This document shows positions 6,777-9,257 of a DNA stretch of 9,257 nt, piece after piece. Position numbers and translations under genes: made by a program. Numbering within the stretch: position 1 is the stretch's first letter; each line of letters starts with the position of its first letter. The notes below the pieces were generated by a model that did not search any database, was not told the DNA's origin, and saw nothing but the letters and a program-made list of their open reading frames with translations. Origin of the DNA: Treponema sp. UBA792 (lineage in GTDB: Bacteria > Spirochaetota > Spirochaetia > Treponematales > Treponemataceae); the NCBI GenBank assembly GCA_002296965.1, contig DBIW01000003.1:192-9448 (forward strand), given 5' to 3'.

Positions 6777-6797
6777 GTTTTACTGGTTTTGCGTCAG
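6777..6797. repeat. Direct repeat, right copy, flanking DUF module
   Basis: ttttactggttttgcGtcag (6778-6797) differs by one base from 6197-6216. Both copies also have aaatat six or seven bases to the left. It lies 45 nt upstream of the DUF4160 ATG, so the two copies bracket the gene pair over about 600 bp. Confidence 0.7.
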
Positions 6798-6851
6798 ATT
6801 TTTATGCAATGCAGGGCAGGACGCGGGAATTATAAAATGTACGCGGAGACT

Positions 6852-6875
6852 AAAAAATCCGCCGGGCGGGGCGGA
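6852..6875 (-). terminator. Rho-independent terminator, minus strand
   Basis: On the minus strand TCCGCC (6875-6870) pairs perfectly with GGCGGA (6863-6858) across a 6-nt loop and is followed by six T residues (6857-6852). It lies 18 nt after the stop of a short minus-strand frame (6894-7022), which suggests it ends that transcript. Confidence 0.7.
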
Positions 6876-6893
6876 CTTGCGGAAGAATCTATA

Positions 6894-7022
6894 TTAACCG
6901 TAAATATGTTGATTTTCATCAAGTAATTTTTGTAAAAGTGGATTATTAGCCTTTGCCTTTACATCCAATTTTGAAATAAGATCACTATCAGAAACTGTTT
7001 CACTAATCTGTAGAACTTCCAC
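6894..7022 (-). CDS. Small ORF or gene remnant, 42 codons
   Basis: GTG 7022 opens a 42-residue frame running to TAA 6896-6894; the same frame is open eight codons further, to a stop at 7049-7047. The product starts VEVLQISETVSDSDLISKLD and ends LLQKLLDENQHIYG, a hydrophilic composition with helix-like spacing that reads like real protein rather than random AT-rich translation. It is followed at once by a strong terminator and preceded by a promoter-like TTGATA-N17-TATAGT (7087-7059). I see no SD before the GTG. It may be a small protein, the 3' remnant of a lost gene, or simply part of a roughly 200-nt non-coding RNA. I do not recognise the family. It is divergent from the XRE regulator. Confidence 0.4.
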   Translation of the reverse strand: MEVLQISETVSDSDLISKLDVKAKANNPLLQKLLDENQHIYG

Positions 7023-7039
7023 AAAACAAATTGTTATCT

Positions 7040-7128
7040 TATAGAGTTATTTCTGTTTACTATAAAGCAATTTTATTACTCTATCAAGTAATTGTTATTC
7101 TGTATAGAGAATCGTTTTATGCTCTAAA
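7040..7128. promoter_or_regulatory. Repeated TATAGAG half-sites, candidate XRE operators
   Basis: Four related 11-bp sites alternate in orientation: TATAGAGTTAT (7040-7050, +), GATAGAGTAAT (7085-7075, -), TATAGAGAATC (7103-7113, +) and TTTAGAGCATA (7128-7118, -). The last two form a dyad with 10-nt arms agreeing at 8 of 10 positions and a 6-nt spacer, just upstream of the XRE gene. The second overlaps the -35 box of the minus-strand promoter. This fits autoregulation of a divergent promoter region by the XRE protein; binding is inferred. Confidence 0.35.
7059..7087 (-). promoter_or_regulatory. Promoter for small minus-strand unit
   Basis: On the minus strand TTGATA (7087-7082) and TATAGT (7064-7059) are separated by exactly 17 nt. 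The predicted start near 7052 and the terminator at 6852 would give a transcript of about 200 nt. The region is AT-rich, so a chance match is possible. Confidence 0.4.
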
Positions 7129-7134
7129 GAATAA

Positions 7135-7140
7135 TATCAT
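7135..7140 (+). promoter_or_regulatory. -10-like box abutting XRE start
   Basis: TATCAT ends six bases (TTTTGC) before ATG 7147, the same spacing as at the patatin and ATPase genes. There is no SD. The -35 region is poor, so this box is weaker evidence than the others; TAATAT at 7132-7137 is an alternative. Confidence 0.35.
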
Positions 7141-7146
7141 TTTTGC

Positions 7147-7422
7147 ATGACAAATGAGGAAATTCACAGATATGTAATTGAGAAGATAAGGCTTGCGCGC
7201 ATTTCAAAGGGACTTTCGCAGCTGGAAGTGTGCACGCGCGGAAATTTTTCGCAGAGCTTCTACACGCACGTTGAATCCGGCAGAAACCAGCCGTCGCTCA
7301 TGACCATAATCAGAATCGCAGAGGTTCTTGAGACGAATCCGCGTGAATTTTTCCCCGAGTCAGAAATAAAGTCAAAGTCCGAAATCAAAAAAGAAATCGC
7401 CGCGCTGCTTGAGGCGCTGTAA
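7147..7422 (+). CDS. XRE-family HTH transcriptional regulator
   Basis: This 91-residue protein consists of one lambda Cro/CI-type helix-turn-helix domain (about residues 11-67) and a short charged C-terminal helix. The core pattern is clear: IRLARISKGLSQLEV, the recognition-helix region FSQSFYTHVESGRNQPS (34-50) with the conserved ESGxxxPS turn, and IIRIAEVLETNPREFF. It would bind DNA as a dimer, most likely repressing its own or neighbouring promoters. No ligand or protease domain is present. The GC-rich coding region contrasts with the very AT-rich upstream region, which holds four TATAGAG-type half-sites. The start ATG has no SD and follows a -10-like TATCAT by six bases. It converges on the ATPase gene with only 6 nt between stop codons and no terminator there. 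Confidence 0.88.
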   Translation: MTNEEIHRYVIEKIRLARISKGLSQLEVCTRGNFSQSFYTHVESGRNQPSLMTIIRIAEVLETNPREFFPESEIKSKSEIKKEIAALLEAL

Positions 7423-7428
7423 ATCCGT

Positions 7429-8697
7429 TCAATTATGTTTTTCCAGAACCCATTTCCAGGCGGGAAGAATTTTAATCTGCGTGCCTTTGTATTCGGCAGT
7501 TTCCTCCGCATCCTTTGAAATCACAAGGCAGTTTTTCAGCTCGTAGCGTCTGTCCAATGAATGCAGGGCGGAAAATTCTCGTTTCCGTGTCTCGTCATCG
7601 GAAAGGCTGTAGCAGACCTGAATAGCGGTTTTTTCTTCCGGCAGAACAAAGTCAACCTCGCAGTCGGCAGAGCGGTAAAAGCAGAATTCGGTTTCGCTCC
7701 TCAAAAGCGTTACCGCCACAAGATTTTCCAGAAGTGAAGTGTTCGGGTCGGTCAGAAAGAGGTTCAGAATTCCGTTGTCCGTTATATAATATTTTTTGAC
7801 GGATTCACGTTCCGAAAGCTTTGCTGAAAGATTTTCCGCATGGAAGACAAGCCACGCTTCTTCCGCATAGTTCAGATATTCCGCGACCGTTTCCGCCTTG
7901 ACCTTTGTTCCGCACGACGAGACGATGTTCGCAAGCCTCGTGTACGATGAGGGCTGTTTTACGCTTTCCGCGATTTTTTTTATCAGAAGCTTGACGGCTC
8001 TCTCGTTCCTGATTTTGTAGCGCGAAATCAAATCGCCGAAATAGATTTTGTTGTAAAGGTTGCTGAGCCAAAGCCGCTTTTCCGCTCCCTGCGCATAGTG
8101 AAGCTCAGGAAGTCCGCCGTTGTAAAAATACGTCTCGAACTCTCGCACGATTTCATTTTTGCTGCGGATAAGGGAAACCGGATCCGTGCTGATTGCGTTC
8201 AGGGAAAGATGCTCTGCGAACGAAAACGGAAAAACGTTCTGAACAAGAAATCTTCCGCCAAGAACGGTTGCCATTTCCTTGGAAAGCATTTTTGCATTGC
8301 TTCCGGTGATGAAAACCGAATATTTGTTGTCCGCCAGCCGCCGCGCGAATTTTTCCCAGCCCACGACATTCTGAATCTCGTCAAGAAAAACAAAAGGCTT
8401 GTGGCTGAACATCTCGCCGTAGCACTGCAGAAGCAGGTCAAGGTCGGCAAGCTCAATTCCGTCAAGGCGGTCGTCCTCAAAGTTGAAGTAAAGAATTTCT
8501 TCTATTTTATGCCCCTCTGCCAGCAGGTCATGAATGCACTGGAACAGATAAAATGACTTGCCGGCGCGCCGTATTCCCACAAAAATATAGTTGAAGTTCG
8601 GCTGGATTTTTATGCTGCGGCGAACCAGATGCACAGACTGCACGAACCTCTGATTTTCGAGAATTACTTCCTTCACTTTGTCCTTATTTATGCTCAT
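7429..8697 (-). CDS. AAA_14 ATPase with DUF4143 C-terminal domain
   Basis: This 422-residue protein has the standard two-part layout of a widespread bacterial and archaeal family. The N-terminal AAA_14 domain carries Walker A GIRRAGKS (residues 41-48), Walker B FVFLDEI (102-108) and sensor-like VFITGSNAKML. The C-terminal DUF4143 part has a nuclease-like fold signature, with CEVDFVLPEEK followed by AIQVCYSL (about 346-365); the usual lysine of PD-(D/E)XK enzymes is not at its expected place, as in many family members. The family's function is not settled; members are often mobile and found in many divergent copies per genome. The full length argues for an intact gene. A good promoter (TTGATT-N17-TATAAT) ends six bases before the ATG, without an SD. 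It transcribes toward the XRE gene. Confidence 0.92.
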   Translation of the reverse strand: MSINKDKVKEVILENQRFVQSVHLVRRSIKIQPNFNYIFVGIRRAGKSFYLFQCIHDLLAEGHKIEEILYFNFEDDRLDGIELADLDLLLQCYGEMFSHKPFVFLDEIQNVVGWEKFARRLADNKYSVFITGSNAKMLSKEMATVLGGRFLVQNVFPFSFAEHLSLNAISTDPVSLIRSKNEIVREFETYFYNGGLPELHYAQGAEKRLWLSNLYNKIYFGDLISRYKIRNERAVKLLIKKIAESVKQPSSYTRLANIVSSCGTKVKAETVAEYLNYAEEAWLVFHAENLSAKLSERESVKKYYITDNGILNLFLTDPNTSLLENLVAVTLLRSETEFCFYRSADCEVDFVLPEEKTAIQVCYSLSDDETRKREFSALHSLDRRYELKNCLVISKDAEETAEYKGTQIKILPAWKWVLEKHN

Positions 8698-8703
8698 GCG
8701 GTA

Positions 8704-8732
8704 ATTATATTGTTCAAAAAAGGGAAAATCAA
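8704..8732 (-). promoter_or_regulatory. Strong promoter of the ATPase gene, leaderless layout
   Basis: On the minus strand TTGATT (8732-8727) and a perfect TATAAT (8709-8704) are spaced by exactly 17 nt. TATAAT is followed by TACCGC and then the ATG (8697-8695). Transcription would start at about the A of the start codon. This is the clearest promoter in the window. Confidence 0.7.
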
Positions 8733-8738
8733 GAATAA

Positions 8739-8789
8739 TTCACCTTATAAGGGGATAAATTTACTATATTTAACACTGTATAGGGTGAA
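8739..8789. repeat. 11-bp inverted repeat upstream of ATPase promoter
   Basis: TTCACCTTATA (8739-8749) and TATAGGGTGAA (8779-8789) are inverted copies with one G-T pair and a 29-nt AT-rich spacer. They lie just upstream of the ATPase -35 box, where an operator would sit. The rest of 8790-8871 holds no gene; AGGCAGAA and TTCCGCCT near 8813-8843 form only a weak mismatched stem. Confidence 0.45.
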
Positions 8790-8871
8790 AAATCACTAAA
8801 AACAGGCAGAACGAGATAAATTTGTAAAGAATTCCGCCTTATAATCTATGCGCCAAAAGCGGGTAAATCCT

Positions 8872-9174
8872 TTACTCCAAGACATTGAGGAACACGGCGC
8901 AGCTTTCAAGTTCGGTGAATCCGTTTTTCCTGTAGAAGCTGTATGCCGGAATTCCGTGTTCCGTCTGAAGATAAATTGCGCATATATTTTTCTTTTTGAG
9001 CGAGTCTTCAATTCCTTTCATGAACATTTTTCCGTCAATAAAAAATCCGAAGACAAGCGAGCCTCTGCGTTGCGTCAGGTCGCAGATATATTCGTGAAGC
9101 TGAGCCGGGTCATTCCATCCGTCATTCCAAGGCGGTGAACTGAAAACGTCGCGGAACATGCTATAATGAGCCAT
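8872..9174 (-). CDS. GNAT acetyltransferase with internal deletion, probably inactive
   Basis: From ATG 9174 the product is 100 residues; GNAT proteins of this type are usually about 140-160. The N-terminal part (MFRDVFSSPPWNDGW, then CDLTQRRGSLVFGFF) and the C-terminal part (MKGIEDSLKKKNICAIYLQT, then AYSFYRKNGFTELES) are both typical and in one frame. The middle is missing: after FIDGKM (residues 45-50) the sequence jumps to FMKGIED. The lost piece should contain the central strands and motif A (Q/R-x-x-G-x-G/A), which binds the acetyl-CoA pyrophosphate. The enzyme is therefore probably inactive, although the frame is kept. The start is uncertain: ATG 9174 overlaps the divergent radical SAM start, and Met6 (9159) is an alternative. 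The frame also runs 17 codons further upstream, but only as antisense to the radical SAM gene. Confidence 0.75.
   Translation of the reverse strand: MAHYSMFRDVFSSPPWNDGWNDPAQLHEYICDLTQRRGSLVFGFFIDGKMFMKGIEDSLKKKNICAIYLQTEHGIPAYSFYRKNGFTELESCAVFLNVLE
9160..9167 (+). promoter_or_regulatory. Extended -10 promoter of the radical SAM gene
   Basis: GCTATAAT, preceded by T at 9159, gives TGCTATAAT, a perfect extended -10 match (9159-9167), with a possible -35 CTGAAA at 9140-9145 (16-nt spacer). GAGCC then leads into ATG 9173. The promoter lies inside the first codons of the divergent GNAT gene. No SD is present, so the mRNA is probably leaderless. Confidence 0.55.
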
Positions 9175-9257
9175 GCATTTTGTAGAAGCAAAAGGAATTC
9201 TTTCGGCGCGCAACGGAATGAACATTTACCGCGGTTGCACGCACGGCTGCATTTACT
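9173..9257 (+). CDS. SPL-family radical SAM protein, 5' end only
   Basis: Twenty-eight codons are present before the window ends. They read MHFVEAKGILSARNGMNIYR followed by GCTHGCIY, the diagnostic N-terminus of spore-photoproduct-lyase-like radical SAM proteins. Two cysteines of the CxxxCxxC iron-sulfur motif are visible (residues 22 and 26); the third would be the next codon beyond the edge. The family uses a 4Fe-4S cluster and S-adenosylmethionine to start radical chemistry; in non-sporulating bacteria the substrate is generally unknown. The ATG is set by an extended -10 box five bases upstream and overlaps the start of the divergent GNAT gene. Confidence 0.85.
   Translation, partial: MHFVEAKGILSARNGMNIYRGCTHGCIY

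Noticed and set aside
6732..6926. 64-codon plus-strand frame
   Set aside because: It begins antisense to the DUF4160 start, has no SD and runs through a minus-strand terminator and a direct repeat. The product shows no domain.
8098..8556. 152-codon plus-strand frame opposite the ATPase
   Set aside because: It lies fully antisense to the well-supported AAA_14 domain and its Lys/Arg/Val-rich translation looks like a codon shadow.
7147..8697. XRE regulator plus ATPase as a toxin-antitoxin or defence pair
   Set aside because: The genes are convergent, each with its own promoter, and no known pair of this type is recognised. Adjacency alone does not support a functional link.
8813..8843. Terminator for the GNAT gene
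   Set aside because: AGGCAGAA/TTCCGCCT has a mismatch, a 21-nt loop and no T-tract in the needed direction.

Overview
The window looks like chromosomal DNA of a host-associated spirochaete, most probably a gut or oral Treponema. This is inferred from the gene mix: a BspA-type leucine-rich-repeat lipoprotein with InlB-type repeats, an AAA_14/DUF4143 ATPase, a YjjU-like patatin, an SPL-type radical SAM protein, mixed GC content and AT-rich intergenic regions. No marker gene fixes the species. No large novel multi-gene system is evident. The interest lies in small-scale architecture and in several decayed or lesioned genes.

Left part (1-4302, + strand): the 3' end of an exporter-type ABC ATPase with a hairpin after it; a patatin-like phospholipase whose extended -10 box abuts its start codon; then a large surface lipoprotein with its own promoter and Shine-Dalgarno (SD) sequence. 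The lipoprotein's signal peptide is split between two frames by an apparent one-base insertion near 1821-1827.

Middle (4303-6226): a cluster of three palindromic repeat elements with conserved CTTGA/TCAAG loops fills the gap between the lipoprotein gene and a convergent MFS exporter (- strand). The exporter has a long leader. It holds a 13-codon mini-ORF with the best SD sequence I found in the window, an 11-bp hairpin over that ORF's stop codon, and a half copy of the same palindromic element.

Right part (6224-9257): a DUF4160-DUF2442 pair (- strand) whose DUF4160 start codon appears to have changed from ATG to AGG, flanked by 20-bp near-identical direct repeats. Next is a small transcription unit (promoter, about 42 codons, rho-independent terminator) divergent from an XRE-type regulator, with repeated TATAGAG half-sites between them. 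The XRE gene converges on an AAA_14/DUF4143 ATPase. After that come a GNAT acetyltransferase that has lost its acetyl-CoA-binding core by in-frame deletion, and the first codons of an SPL-family radical SAM gene that starts divergently on top of the GNAT start.

Four genes (patatin, XRE, ATPase, radical SAM) have a -10-like hexamer ending 5-6 nt before the start codon and no SD, which suggests leaderless mRNAs. The genes do not form one pathway. The window is a set of small independent transcription units with signs of gene decay and repeat insertion.
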